Shown: positions 8,865-17,874, numbered from the stretch's first letter. The stretch is 64,000 bases of DNA from Pseudoteredinibacter isoporae_A (GCF_040372805.1 NZ_BAABWJ010000008.1:165637-229636); one strand, 5' to 3'. The notes: a model not told the origin generated them from the sequence alone. Translations and numbers: made by a program.

Positions 8865-8897
8865 TACAACGGCGACGATGAATTTGCCGCCGTTGTA
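8865..8897. terminator. Stem-loop between convergent genes
   Basis: Perfect 10-bp inverted repeat TACAACGGCG (8865-8874) and CGCCGTTGTA (8888-8897) with a 13-nt loop. It lies exactly between the converging response regulator and M24 peptidase genes, so a bidirectional terminator is likely, although neither side has a strong T tract. Confidence 0.55.
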
Positions 8898-8911
8898 ACA
8901 AGCTTTAAAAA

Positions 8912-10126
8912 TCAGGCGTCGTAGCCGAAAGGGTCGTCGACAGAGTGGCTCGGCTCAGTAAACCATACCGGGCCGTTTTCACCCATATAGAAGTGGTCTT
9001 CCAGGCGTACACCAAATTCACCGGGCAAGACCAGCATGGGTTCATTGGAAAAGACCATCCCAGGGGCCAGCGGTGTTTTGTCTCCGCGCACCAGATACGG
9101 GCCTTCGTGAATGTCGATGCCACAACCGTGTCCGGTGCGGTGGGGCAAACCAGGCAGTTCATAGTCTGGGCCAAAGCCTGCGGCCTCCAGAACTTCACGG
9201 GCGGCATAGTCGCTAACTTCACAAGGTTGGCCAAGTTGCGCAGCGGCAAAGGCGGCAGCTTGTGCGTCTTTTTCAACCTGCCATGCTTGGCGTTGTCGCT
9301 CGGTGGCTTCTCCGTAAGCATAGCTGCGGGTAATGTCGGAATTATATCCTTCCACCAAACAGCCAGTGTCAATCAAAACCCAATCGTTCTCTTGTAATAT
9401 CTGAGGATCTTTTACGCCATGCGGAAAGCTACTGGCCAAACCGAAAAGAACGATACAAAACGAAGAACCACTGGCACCTACTTTTTTGTGGGCTTCATTA
9501 ATAAACTGGGTCACTTCCGTGGTACTGATACCAGGACGAAGGATTCGTGCGGCTGCCTTGTGCACCTCAATGGTCATATCCTTGGCGCGTTGCATCAGGG
9601 CCAGCTCAGCCTTGGATTTTTGTTGGCGACATGCCGTGCTGACGCTGTTGCCATTCACAATGTTCAGATGCGGATTGGCTTTAGCGATGGCATCGACCTG
9701 GAAAAACCCTGCGGAATCGTCAATGCCCAGTTTGCCTGAGTCGATACCGCGTTGACGCAGCACTTCACCCAATAACACATGGGGGCTTTCGTGCTCATGC
9801 CAACCATGGAAGGGGGCATCGATTAACATGAAGTCACGCAGCGAGTTCTCTTCAAAATGTGGTGCGATGTAGTGGAGTTCACCATTGGCCAATAATATTG
9901 CGCCAACCAGACGTTCGCTGGCGTACCACTTGAGACCGGTAAAGTAATAGAGATTGGTGCCCGCGTTCAAATAACAGGCAGCAACGCCTTGTTGTTGCAT
10001 CAATTGGCAGGCGCGTTCTTGGCGCTGTAAGAATTCTTCTTTGGCAATCGGCGTGATATCGCCTGTCATGTTGCTGAGTTTGGCCAGTTCCGCCTCGGGG
10101 CTAGAACCTCCTACACCTATGGTCAT
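8912..10126 (-). CDS. M24B metallopeptidase (Xaa-Pro aminopeptidase/dipeptidase-like)
   Basis: 404-aa pita-bread-fold peptidase. The N-terminal creatinase-like domain spans about 30-165 and the catalytic M24 domain about 175-390. All five metal ligands are recognisable in order: Asp in LIDTG, Asp in NSDITR, His in HRTGHG, Glu in FSNEPM and Glu in VRLEDH. It probably removes residues before proline in cytoplasmic peptides; no signal peptide was seen. GGAGAG precedes the ATG. It stands between the two two-component systems without obvious functional connection. Confidence 0.88.
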   Translation of the reverse strand: MTIGVGGSSPEAELAKLSNMTGDITPIAKEEFLQRQERACQLMQQQGVAACYLNAGTNLYYFTGLKWYASERLVGAILLANGELHYIAPHFEENSLRDFMLIDAPFHGWHEHESPHVLLGEVLRQRGIDSGKLGIDDSAGFFQVDAIAKANPHLNIVNGNSVSTACRQQKSKAELALMQRAKDMTIEVHKAAARILRPGISTTEVTQFINEAHKKVGASGSSFCIVLFGLASSFPHGVKDPQILQENDWVLIDTGCLVEGYNSDITRSYAYGEATERQRQAWQVEKDAQAAAFAAAQLGQPCEVSDYAAREVLEAAGFGPDYELPGLPHRTGHGCGIDIHEGPYLVRGDKTPLAPGMVFSNEPMLVLPGEFGVRLEDHFYMGENGPVWFTEPSHSVDDPFGYDA

Positions 10127-10221
10127 GCTTCTCTCCGGCTATGCTTGTGTTTATCAGCTGCTTATTATTATGGCTAACGCTACAAAGGTGTAGCGGTTTT
10201 CAGGGAGCTTCCCAAAGGAGA

Positions 10222-10248
10222 ATGCGGCAAAAAGAGTCTTTGCCGCAT
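10222..10248 (-). terminator. Stem-loop after the second two-component operon
   Basis: Perfect 10-bp inverted repeat ATGCGGCAAA / TTTGCCGCAT with a 7-nt loop, just beyond the stop of the response regulator. The T tract is weak (TTCTCCTTT), so termination is plausible but not certain. Confidence 0.5.
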
Positions 10249-10258
10249 ATAATTTGGC

Positions 10259-10861
10259 TTAGAGCCAGCCTTTTTGCTTGGCAATGCGAGCTGCGTCGAT
10301 GCGATTGCTGGCATTGAGTTTGGCGATGGCCTCGGACAGGTAATTACGCACGGTGCCTTCTGAGAGAAACAGTTTGGCGGCAATATCAATCGTTTTCATA
10401 CCTTCGCCCGCCAGGCGGAGCGCCTTACGTTCTTTGTCGCTGAGTGGGTCATTATCACCCAGGGCGCTCAGAGCGAGTTCCGGGTCGATTACGGTTTTGC
10501 CTTGCATAATCTGCTTGATGGCTGTGAGCAGAGAATCTGACGGTGCCTCCTTTAGAATAAAGCCGCCAACACCGGCTTCAATTGCGCGGCGAATGTAACC
10601 GGCACGAGAAAAAGTGGTCATAATGGCGGTTTTCACATGGGGGTAATCCTGGCGTATTTTTTCCGCCAACTCCAAGCCGGTCATGTTGGGCATTTCAATA
10701 TCACTGAGCACTAAGTCAGGTTGCTTTTCTTCGATCATAGCCAAGGCCTGTACGCCGTCTTCAGCTTGATCGACAACCTCCAGGCCCTCTTCGAGTTGCA
10801 AGAGGGCACTGATGGCTCCGCGAACCAGAGCCTGGTCTTCTACAATTAACACCTTGGTCAT
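10259..10861 (-). CDS. DesR-like response regulator
   Basis: 200-aa NarL-family regulator. The receiver domain has DQ at residues 9-10, phospho-site Asp54 (DLVLSDIEMPNMTG) and Lys in ILKEAPSD. The C-terminal LuxR-type helix-turn-helix begins about residue 137 (LSDKERKALRLAGEGMKTIDIA, then SEGTVRNYLSEAI). The sequence is closest in style to DesR, the B. subtilis lipid-fluidity regulator. The start at 10861 is chosen because GAGG lies 7 nt upstream and the receiver domain begins there. It follows its kinase gene by 1 bp. Confidence 0.9.
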   Translation of the reverse strand: MTKVLIVEDQALVRGAISALLQLEEGLEVVDQAEDGVQALAMIEEKQPDLVLSDIEMPNMTGLELAEKIRQDYPHVKTAIMTTFSRAGYIRRAIEAGVGGFILKEAPSDSLLTAIKQIMQGKTVIDPELALSALGDNDPLSDKERKALRLAGEGMKTIDIAAKLFLSEGTVRNYLSEAIAKLNASNRIDAARIAKQKGWL

Positions 10862-10862
10862 A

Positions 10863-11990
10863 CTAAGCCTCTTGATCTGCAAATTCTTTGCAGATGGAAA
10901 TCAGTGTGCCTTCGGCACCGTGTTGAATTTGGTATTCGGCGCCGACCTGAGCACAGCGGTCTTTCATTCCTGATATCCCATTGCCTTCGAGAATGTGGCT
11001 GGCGTTGCCGTTATCCCAGATATTCAAGATGATCTTGGAATGTTGATAATCCAATGTCAGATGAGCCCGGTTGCCCTCGCTGTGGCGTAGAATATTGGTG
11101 CTGCCTTCCTTGAGCAACAGGATCAAGGTGGTTTCTATTTCGGGGCTGAGCGAATGTTCTACAGGCAGATTATTCTCGCACTCAGCGGTGAAGCCCGCGC
11201 TGCGCAAACGTTCACACATCACGTTGAGTTCAGCGCTTATGCCGGTTTTTTTCAGCCCGGAAACACTTTCACGGACTTCACTCAAGGCACTTCGGCTGAG
11301 TTGAGCAACGTCGGATATCTCCTTCATCGCATTGTCTTGCTGGCCGGCGTGAATTAATTTTTCCGCCAGCTCGGCCTTCAAAGCAATGCTGGATAAGCTG
11401 TGGCCTAATAAATCATGCAGGTCGCGGCTGATACGCTCGCGTTCTGCAATGGTGGCCAATTGCTGAATCTGTTCTTGATCTCGCGCTTCACTGAGTCGAT
11501 GCTGCAGATCTTTCCGAACAAACGCCGCATTAATAAACAGGGCAATGCTCAGGAAGATCGCGATGCCCAAAAACATTGTGTCGTAATTGCGCAGATAAAC
11601 AAAGCCAAGCACCTCGATGACAATGGCGAATACTAACAGCCAAACCCCTTTCTTAAAGGGGAAGTAATACGCGGCTAAAAACATCGCAAAGCCAAACAGG
11701 GCATTACTTCCGGGTGTGAAGGCTGTGAGGACAAAGCAACACAGTAAAATAGCCAAGATCGGATAAATGGCGTTACTGGTATCAGATTTCAAACCCCAAA
11801 AGTAAAGCCCCAGAAAAATCGCATAACCCACCAGTATCGTCACCCAATCAGTGATAACCATGGAGTTCATGGACATCACAGCGGGTAGAAAATAAAACAG
11901 GGAAAACAACAAGGAAATGAAATTCCACTTTTGTGCTCGTGGTGCCATGAGGGGAGGCATATAGTTGCTGAAGGTGGGATTGCTGGACAT
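10863..11990 (-). CDS. DesK-like sensor histidine kinase
   Basis: 375-aa membrane kinase. About five transmembrane segments cover residues 25-157, followed by a coiled coil, a HisKA_3 helix with His192 (ERERISRDLHDLLGHSLS) and an ATPase domain (LKEGSTNILRHS, NIWDNG, GNGISGMKDR). The lack of a periplasmic domain and the hydrophobic sensor resemble DesK. The start at 11990 has AGGA 6 nt upstream. It is transcribed from behind a TPR-protein gene and co-translated with the regulator. The likely signal is a membrane property, which is an inference from architecture only. Confidence 0.88.
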   Translation of the reverse strand: MSSNPTFSNYMPPLMAPRAQKWNFISLLFSLFYFLPAVMSMNSMVITDWVTILVGYAIFLGLYFWGLKSDTSNAIYPILAILLCCFVLTAFTPGSNALFGFAMFLAAYYFPFKKGVWLLVFAIVIEVLGFVYLRNYDTMFLGIAIFLSIALFINAAFVRKDLQHRLSEARDQEQIQQLATIAERERISRDLHDLLGHSLSSIALKAELAEKLIHAGQQDNAMKEISDVAQLSRSALSEVRESVSGLKKTGISAELNVMCERLRSAGFTAECENNLPVEHSLSPEIETTLILLLKEGSTNILRHSEGNRAHLTLDYQHSKIILNIWDNGNASHILEGNGISGMKDRCAQVGAEYQIQHGAEGTLISICKEFADQEA

Positions 11991-12091
11991 GTGTATTCCT
12001 TGTATTAGGCGGTGATTTTTAGCGATTGCGGCCCTGCTGTAAAGCACCCCGTATGTCACAGGGTGCTATGAGGCTTGAATTTTTGCTGGCT

Positions 12092-12778
12092 TTACTGATG
12101 TTTTTGGATCAGTGAGTTGGCCCAATGGTAGTCCGGTTCGATTGCAACTGCAGATCGCCAGTCGTTCAGGGCTTTACCGCTTTCCCCCAATTCCATTTGC
12201 GCCAAACCGCGCCATACATAGGCTTCGGCCAGGCCCCAGTGGTAACCGGAAGACTGATCACTGGTGTATTGATGAATAGCGGTGCTCAATGATTTGATCG
12301 CACTGGTTTTGCTGCCACCGAATACGGCCGGAGAAAAATAATCGCTCACACCTGATACCAGATTCACTCTTGGGTTTTCCGGCGCCAGTGCTTTGGCTTT
12401 GGCCAGGCTCTTACCCGCTTTAGGTCCGTAGTACATCCCTTTCATTGGGTTAAATCCGATCTTGGTACCATAAATGTGGCTAAGCAAGGCCCAGGCTTCG
12501 GCGTTATTCGGTTCGGATTCAGTCAGCGCTTCCATGGATTCCATGGCGGTATCAAGTGCATCCTCCGCGGCATCGTTATCGGCTTTCAGGTTGTAACTGA
12601 TGGCCAAACGATAATGGGCTAATGCGCTGTCGTAAGTGTCTGGGGAATGGCTTAGAGCTTCCAAACGGTCCGTGTCCAGTTGACGCGCAGCGTCTTCGAT
12701 ATCGTTAATGGTCGCCTGGTCTGCCAGAACACTGATGCTGAAGACGCTGATGATAGTGGCCAAGATGTGCTTTTTCAT
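12092..12778 (-). CDS. Periplasmic TPR-repeat protein
   Basis: 228-aa protein with a clear signal peptide (MKKHILATIISVFSISVLA, cut after about residue 19). Tetratricopeptide-like helical repeats cover about residues 35-110 and 175-225 (AHYRLAISYNLKADNDAAEDAL; WRGLAQMELGESGKALNDW). TPR proteins are scaffolds, and no catalytic motif is visible. A NarL-type palindromic region lies 73-102 bp upstream of the start and the DesK/DesR-like pair lies just downstream on the same strand. It is therefore the probable first gene and target of that system. Confidence 0.8.
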   Translation of the reverse strand: MKKHILATIISVFSISVLADQATINDIEDAARQLDTDRLEALSHSPDTYDSALAHYRLAISYNLKADNDAAEDALDTAMESMEALTESEPNNAEAWALLSHIYGTKIGFNPMKGMYYGPKAGKSLAKAKALAPENPRVNLVSGVSDYFSPAVFGGSKTSAIKSLSTAIHQYTSDQSSGYHWGLAEAYVWRGLAQMELGESGKALNDWRSAVAIEPDYHWANSLIQKHQ

Positions 12779-12850
12779 AATGATCTCCCGAGGGCTGTTG
12801 TTTAATGTGAGATCAGTATGGCGAATGGGCGGTGGAATTTTTAGAGAGCT

Positions 12851-12880
12851 TTGTCAGGACTTTCGGATGACAAATGTCAT
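12851..12880. promoter_or_regulatory. Compound palindrome upstream of the TPR gene, probable DesR-type operator
   Basis: TTGTCA (12851-12856) pairs with TGACAA (12868-12873), and ATGACA-AA-TGTCAT (12867-12880) is a second nested palindrome. The segment 12852-12863, read on the minus strand, is AAAGTCCTGACA. It differs by one base from AAAGTCATGACA in the operator at 6962-6973. The TGACA/TGTCA half-sites are typical of NarL/DesR/LiaR-like regulators. Confidence 0.5.
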
Positions 12881-12943
12881 TGGTGTAGGGTTTGAGTCTG
12901 GTGGTAATTGGCGGAAAAAGTGGAATGGGCGAAACAAGAGCAA

Positions 12944-12968
12944 AGAAAAAGGCGGGTGATGACCCGCC
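12944..12968 (-). terminator. Rho-independent terminator of leucine dehydrogenase
   Basis: GGCGGGT/ACCCGCC hairpin with a 4-nt loop. On the minus strand it is followed by TTTTTC, 12 bp after the dehydrogenase stop. Confidence 0.85.
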
Positions 12969-12980
12969 CGTGATGGTGGT

Positions 12981-14042
12981 TTAGCTGGCCGCTTTCATTG
13001 CTGGTGGGTTAATGAAACGCTGTTCAGCAACCTGGTCAGCGACAATATTAGTGGGCAGTCCCTGCTCCTGAGCGCGGCCAAAGATTTCTTCCAGAGTGTG
13101 GGCAATGGTGTCCACATGGGCCAGCATTTCTTCGCGACTCTTGTTTTCACGTTGGTAGGCGATATCGATAATACCTCCTGCATTGAGAACATAATCGGGT
13201 GTGTAAAGAATGCCGTTTTCCAATAGGGTTTCGGCGACCTGAGCTTGGGCCAGCTGATTATTGGCTGCACCTGCGATCACCTTGGCTTTCAGTTCCTGAA
13301 CGGTGTCTTGATTGATGCTGCCACCCAGAGCGCACGGGGCGAAGACATCGGCTTCAACGCTATAAATTTCAGTGGGTGCGACAATGCGCGCGCCCAGCTG
13401 TTCGGCGGCACGTTCACTGTTTTGTACGAAGATATCACTGACAATCAGTTCCGCACCGGCTTCCTTCAAATGGCGGGCGAGATGGAAGCCCACATTTCCG
13501 ACACCTTGAAGAGCAACCGTGAGGCCATTAAGGTCATTTTGGTTAAAACGGTGTTTCACTGCGGCTTTCAGGCCAACAAACGTGCCGTATGCGGTCGTGG
13601 GCGAAGGATCACCACCGTGTTCACCTTCTGGGTTAATACCAGCCACATAGTCGGTGCTGCGAGAAATGATTTCCATGTCTGGCACACTGGTGCCGGAATC
13701 TTCTGCGGTGATGTAAGCACCGGACAAGCCATTGATGTACTCACCCAACGCCAGCAACATGCTCTCGCTTTTGTCCTGACGAGGATCGCCAATAATCACA
13801 CACTTACCGCCACCGAGCTGTAAACCCGCAACGGCGGATTTATAGGTCATGCCTTTTGATAGACGCAGCACATCAGTCAGAGCATGTTGGAACGAGGCAT
13901 AAGGCCACATGCGGCAGCCGCCCAGAGCAGGGCCCAGATTGGTATTGTGAATGGCTACAATAGCCTGTAATCCAGATGCGGGGTGGTTAAAAAATGCCAC
14001 CTGTTCGTGTTGGTCAAAATCTGGATGGTCAAAAACTGACAT
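12981..14042 (-). CDS. Leucine/branched-chain amino acid dehydrogenase
   Basis: 353-aa Glu/Leu/Phe/Val dehydrogenase family enzyme that oxidatively deaminates branched-chain amino acids to 2-oxo acids with NAD. Substrate-binding segments LGPALGGCRMW, LSKGMTYKSAVAGL and QLGGGKCVI (catalytic lysines) are in the N-terminal domain. The Rossmann motif VALQGVGNVGFHLA begins about residue 178. Length and motifs fit leucine dehydrogenase better than glutamate dehydrogenase. It is divergent from an Lrp/AsnC regulator, which is its likely controller, and ends at a strong terminator. Confidence 0.88.
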   Translation of the reverse strand: MSVFDHPDFDQHEQVAFFNHPASGLQAIVAIHNTNLGPALGGCRMWPYASFQHALTDVLRLSKGMTYKSAVAGLQLGGGKCVIIGDPRQDKSESMLLALGEYINGLSGAYITAEDSGTSVPDMEIISRSTDYVAGINPEGEHGGDPSPTTAYGTFVGLKAAVKHRFNQNDLNGLTVALQGVGNVGFHLARHLKEAGAELIVSDIFVQNSERAAEQLGARIVAPTEIYSVEADVFAPCALGGSINQDTVQELKAKVIAGAANNQLAQAQVAETLLENGILYTPDYVLNAGGIIDIAYQRENKSREEMLAHVDTIAHTLEEIFGRAQEQGLPTNIVADQVAEQRFINPPAMKAAS

Positions 14043-14247
14043 AGTCTCGCCTCGGTCTTCTCAATATTTCTTCTTGTTGGGCGTATTTTGCGCCCTTGAA
14101 CCGCCCAATATAGTCCGATTGCCATGTAAAATTTATGCCTTTATTTATCGAAATTGCACTTTTGGTGAATTATTTATACTCATATTGTCTTTTTTGGGTA
14201 TAAAATATTCTCGCAATTGTCGGGGTATTTTATGGGAGGTAGAAACT

Positions 14248-14715
14248 GTGAATCTGGATAAAATTGATCGCAAAATTCTTAAATTGATTCAGCGGGACGC
14301 GAGTCTGACGGCATCCGAAATCGCTGAGCAGGTGAATCTTTCCCAGCCGCCGTGTTGGCGCCGGATTAAACGCTTGGAAGATGAGGGGTATATACGGGCA
14401 CGCGTGGGCCTCTTGAACCGACAAAAGCTGGGTTTGAATACCGTGATCTATACCGAGGTGAAGCTGACGGCGAATGGTCGTCAGGAGTTGCACGCCTTTG
14501 AAGAGCGCATCCGCGGAGTTCCCGAGGTCACCGAATGTTATGTGATGCTTGGGCGAGTGGATTTTCTGCTTTGTATCGTGACCAAAGACATGGAGCACTA
14601 CGAGCGGCTGTATCGTGATGTGTTGTCCCAACTGCCGGGTGTGCAGGAATTTAACTCCAGTGTGGCAATGAGTGAGATTAAACTGAGCACGGAGTTACCC
14701 TTGGACGCGATTTAA
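14248..14715 (+). CDS. Lrp/AsnC-family transcription regulator
   Basis: 155-aa feast/famine regulator. The N-terminal helix-turn-helix covers residues 3-60 (LDKIDRKILKLIQRDASLTA, then EIAEQVNLSQPPCWRRIKRL) and the C-terminal AsnC ligand/oligomer domain 70-150 (GVPEVTECYVMLGRVDFLL). The start is a GTG at 14248 with GGGAGGT 8 nt upstream. The much longer open frame upstream lacks family similarity. Its position opposite leucine dehydrogenase across an AT-rich 205-bp region suggests a BkdR-like local regulator responding to a branched-chain amino acid. Confidence 0.92.
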   Translation: MNLDKIDRKILKLIQRDASLTASEIAEQVNLSQPPCWRRIKRLEDEGYIRARVGLLNRQKLGLNTVIYTEVKLTANGRQELHAFEERIRGVPEVTECYVMLGRVDFLLCIVTKDMEHYERLYRDVLSQLPGVQEFNSSVAMSEIKLSTELPLDAI

Positions 14716-14785
14716 CCTCCTAAGAAGCCGAAAGGATGCGGTAGCTTGCTTGTTGTTTGCACCCGATGCAGCCTGTGACTCAACG

Positions 14786-15175
14786 TCACTTGTTTTCGTG
14801 CGGCCTTGCATGATTCAAGCGGCTCTGCAAGTTACCGACATGCAATTCCAATTGGTAGCCGTCCGGATCAAGAAAATAGATTGAGTCGCCTTCGCTTTTA
14901 TTGGCTTGCCATTCCTGGATGTTGGCTTGCTGAAGTTTGGTTTTCCAGTGCTCAAAGTCTTTCTGCTGAATCGAGAACGCGATATGGGTGTAGCCCTGTT
15001 GAGACGTTTGGTAGCTCGGCTTTTCGATCAAGCAAAACCAGAGTTGACCAGCACTGAAGTAAGCACCGCCGGGCCATTGATGTTCCAGTGTCATGCCCAG
15101 CAGGTTTTGGTAAAAGTTGATCGATTGAGCCAGACTCGAGCAGCTCAAGGTAATGTGGTTGAGTCCCTGAATCAT
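14786..15175 (-). CDS. FosA-like glutathione transferase / VOC family protein
   Basis: 129-aa vicinal-oxygen-chelate protein closely patterned on FosA, the Mn-dependent glutathione transferase that inactivates fosfomycin. Metal ligands His7, His64 and Glu110 fall at exactly the FosA positions. Thr9, Ser94, Tyr100 and Arg119 are kept, as is SEGDSIYFLDPDGYQLE. The residue aligned with FosA Lys90 is Gln (EWQANKSEG), and the usual C-terminal tail after residue 125 is replaced. Resistance activity is therefore uncertain. Its ATG overlaps the TGA of the upstream dehydratase gene, so the two are translationally coupled. Confidence 0.78.
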   Translation of the reverse strand: MIQGLNHITLSCSSLAQSINFYQNLLGMTLEHQWPGGAYFSAGQLWFCLIEKPSYQTSQQGYTHIAFSIQQKDFEHWKTKLQQANIQEWQANKSEGDSIYFLDPDGYQLELHVGNLQSRLNHARPHENK

Positions 15176-16149
15176 AATGCGCTCGGTGTGTGACCCTGTA
15201 AAACCTGACTGAAAACCGGGCGATCAATATTGGCTCCGGTCACAATCAAACCGATTTTCTTTCCGGCCTGCTGTTCTCGCTCCTGTCTCAGGGCGGCGAG
15301 TGCCGCCGCACCAGCGCCTTCAGCCAGTGTGTGGCAACTTGAAAACAGTTGTCTCTGCGCAGCGGCCACTTCATCATCGCTGACGCTCACAATACGGTCG
15401 GCGCCTTGTTGAATAATGGCCATTGCTTCTGCTTGAGGTTCGCGACAAGCCATGCCGTCAGCATAGGTAATGGCCGAGTCAGTAGGGATAATGCGTTTTT
15501 GTTCGAAGGATTGTTTGATTGCATCCGCGCCCGTCGACACCACGCCAACAACCTTTGTATTCAGCTGTAAAAGGTCACGCACTGTGATGACGCCGCAGAT
15601 TCCTGAACCCATTCCAATCGGTACATACACCGTATCGAACGTCTGGCTTTGGAACATTTCCAGAGCATAGCTTGCAACGCCCAGAACCAGATTCTTGTGA
15701 AAGGAGGGCACCATATGCCACGCTCTTTCATGGGCCAACTGTTCCGCGATTTTACGGGATTCATCAAAGTCTTTGCCGGCGAGAAGCAACTCGGCTCCAA
15801 ACGCTTCCATTGCGGCGTTCTTTTCTCGTGAGTTGCCTTCCGGCGCCACAATCAGTGTTTGCAAACCGACTTGACTGGCGGCGAGAGCGATGGATTGCCC
15901 ATGGTTACCACGGGTTGCTGACACTACTCCTTTCAACTCGGGCTGCTGTTGGCTCAGGGCCTGCATGTACACCAAACCTCCGCGGACTTTAAAGGCCCCC
16001 GTTGGATTATGATTTTCATGTTTAAGGTGTAATTCGCAGCCCAGCTCCTGGCTTAACAATGGCCAATGTCGGCAGGGGCTCGGCATCATGTGTTGATAAA
16101 TCTGGGGTAACACCGCTTCCAAAGCCGGCAGATCAAACAATGCGGTCAT
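15172..16149 (-). CDS. Threonine/serine dehydratase-like PLP enzyme
   Basis: 325-aa fold-type II pyridoxal-phosphate enzyme. The PLP lysine is Lys54 in NPTGAFKVRGG, followed by SATRGNHGQSIALAA and the phosphate-binding glycine loop GMGSGICGV. The C-terminal ACT regulatory domain of biosynthetic IlvA is absent, so it resembles the catabolic or TdcB-like type that deaminates threonine or serine. The start at 16149 has GAGG 5 nt upstream and begins at the expected position; an upstream ATG would add a charged 19-residue tail. It is coupled by an ATGA overlap to the FosA-like gene. Confidence 0.82.
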   Translation of the reverse strand: MTALFDLPALEAVLPQIYQHMMPSPCRHWPLLSQELGCELHLKHENHNPTGAFKVRGGLVYMQALSQQQPELKGVVSATRGNHGQSIALAASQVGLQTLIVAPEGNSREKNAAMEAFGAELLLAGKDFDESRKIAEQLAHERAWHMVPSFHKNLVLGVASYALEMFQSQTFDTVYVPIGMGSGICGVITVRDLLQLNTKVVGVVSTGADAIKQSFEQKRIIPTDSAITYADGMACREPQAEAMAIIQQGADRIVSVSDDEVAAAQRQLFSSCHTLAEGAGAAALAALRQEREQQAGKKIGLIVTGANIDRPVFSQVLQGHTPSAL

Positions 16150-16241
16150 AGTGGCCTCGCGTATTGCGCGTTCCTTTTTATTCTTCGTAAGAACGCGTTG
16201 TAGCACGAGCGGAGGCCGGGGCCAAGGCTAATTTCCCAGCA

Positions 16242-17519
16242 TCAGGCCGACTTTGAAATGGCCAGCGTAGGTTTCGGGTTACTGCAGTCGCCTTGTTGAG
16301 CGCAGTTTCGGCCAGCTTGTTTGGCTTTATACATCGCAGCATCAGCGCGATGTAACATGGTATCGAGATCATAATGGTGGCCGCAATCTACCCAGCCGAT
16401 ACTGACGGTGTAGGGAATGCGATTTCGACGTTCCACAAAATCATGCTGGGCCACTCGCTCACAAATTTCATCGAGAAAATGCTGGCACTGCTCCGGGGTC
16501 ATGTTGGGCATCAGTAAGACAAATTCTTCGCCACCGTATCGCACGAAGGTATCAGTTTTACGAATTCTGGCGTCAATGGTTTTGCAGAAGTGTTGCAGTA
16601 TTCGATCGCCAATCTGGTGGCCGAAGTTATCGTTGATTTTCTTGAAATGATCGATGTCCATTAACGCAAGGCAAACTTTATTCCCGTGGCGGCGATGGTA
16701 TTGTAAAAATTGCGGTCCGAATTCCGAGAGGTATTTGCGATTGCAGATTCGGGTCAAGTGATCTTTCATCGAGAGGTCGACCAGTTGCCTATGGTACTGA
16801 ATAAAGCGCCAATTGATGGTGATAAAAATAGCGAAAATCAATAGGGCATTTAAGCCTAGGATCAAGGGTAAAGACTTGGCCAGGCTTTCTTCACGTTGAT
16901 GAAGATTATGCAGGTTTTTCGCAAGACGCTTGTTTACCACGATTAAAAACTGATCGATAGGGGCCATGATGCTGTGTTTGGCTTCTTTGTACTTTTCGCC
17001 GAACAATAAGGCCTTGGCGGCCTCCTGGTCGGAGGGGGCCAGTGCAAAGGCGTCGCGCTCTATCATAGCCAGTTTGTCGGATTGGGTTTTAGCCAAGTGC
17101 AAAAGTGCGAATTCAGCTTCGCTATAGGGCATGGAGGCCATGATGTCCAACAGAGCAATGCCTTCCTGTTGGCCGTGACGAGCGGCTCGCTCATCTTCAT
17201 TCAAGTTCCAGTACGTTGCATGGTAATCCTGTGGTCGAGGTTCGACTCCATTGCGAATGGCCAGTACCTGTTCAAAGGCGCGCAGATACTCCGGATTTCC
17301 CGTCACAACATAATTCTGAGCGAACAGGGTCAGCTGGTCTGAGCTTTGCTGCAGTTCATTGGCCAGGGCAACCATATCAAAGCGGTTGTTTTCCAGGCGG
17401 GCAATGTCGTGGGTGAGGCGATAAAAGTCATTGATCAGATAGCCGCTGTAAGCCAGCAATCCCAGCAAAATGGCCTGTAAACCATAGAAATAGCGATGAA
17501 AACCTGCGGAAAACTTCAT
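16242..17519 (-). CDS. Membrane diguanylate cyclase (GGDEF)
   Basis: 425-aa protein. A transmembrane segment lies at about 12-32, a helical periplasmic sensor at 33-227 (four-helix-bundle-like), a second transmembrane segment at about 228-250, and a GGDEF domain at 262-405. The active motif GGEEF (VRYGGEEFVLLM) is intact and is preceded by an RKTD inhibitory site at the usual five-residue distance. An active, feedback-controlled cyclase making c-di-GMP from two GTP is expected. The start at 17519 has AGGA 7 nt upstream; the open frame upstream adds 33 charged residues before the membrane anchor and is not favoured. The signal is unknown. Confidence 0.9.
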   Translation of the reverse strand: MKFSAGFHRYFYGLQAILLGLLAYSGYLINDFYRLTHDIARLENNRFDMVALANELQQSSDQLTLFAQNYVVTGNPEYLRAFEQVLAIRNGVEPRPQDYHATYWNLNEDERAARHGQQEGIALLDIMASMPYSEAEFALLHLAKTQSDKLAMIERDAFALAPSDQEAAKALLFGEKYKEAKHSIMAPIDQFLIVVNKRLAKNLHNLHQREESLAKSLPLILGLNALLIFAIFITINWRFIQYHRQLVDLSMKDHLTRICNRKYLSEFGPQFLQYHRRHGNKVCLALMDIDHFKKINDNFGHQIGDRILQHFCKTIDARIRKTDTFVRYGGEEFVLLMPNMTPEQCQHFLDEICERVAQHDFVERRNRIPYTVSIGWVDCGHHYDLDTMLHRADAAMYKAKQAGRNCAQQGDCSNPKPTLAISKSA

Positions 17520-17874
17520 TGATATCCTGTCCTTGAATCCATGGGGTTGCTCGTTACGGCGTAGGCAAAACCCTCTCTGTTCATAACGGCGCCAGTTCGC
17601 TTTTTTTGAGTGACTCATTCGTCAATATAAGGTTTTAGGATGAGCGGTCAGGGCTTGGTCAATAATGGGGGTAAGCCTCGCTGGTAGTGGTGGCCGGGCA
17701 GATTTGCTTGATGCGTCGGTAAATCCCTGAATTGTTGGGTTCGAAGGGGCTGCTGCCCTAGAGTTGGCGGGGGGCTTGGGGTACAATTCGCGCCTTTCAA
17801 ATTGCCCGAATTGACCCCTTAAACCTGTGGATGGGGCCTTGGGCAGGCATTAACGAACAGAATCAGTGGCATTT
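17520..17874. other. Intergenic region upstream of prfB
   Basis: 355 bp between the divergent diguanylate cyclase and prfB. It contains a good -10-like TACAAT at 17782-17787 about 90 bp before prfB, but the nearest -35-like hexamer (TTGGCG) is too close. No gene or RNA was recognised. Confidence 0.4.
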
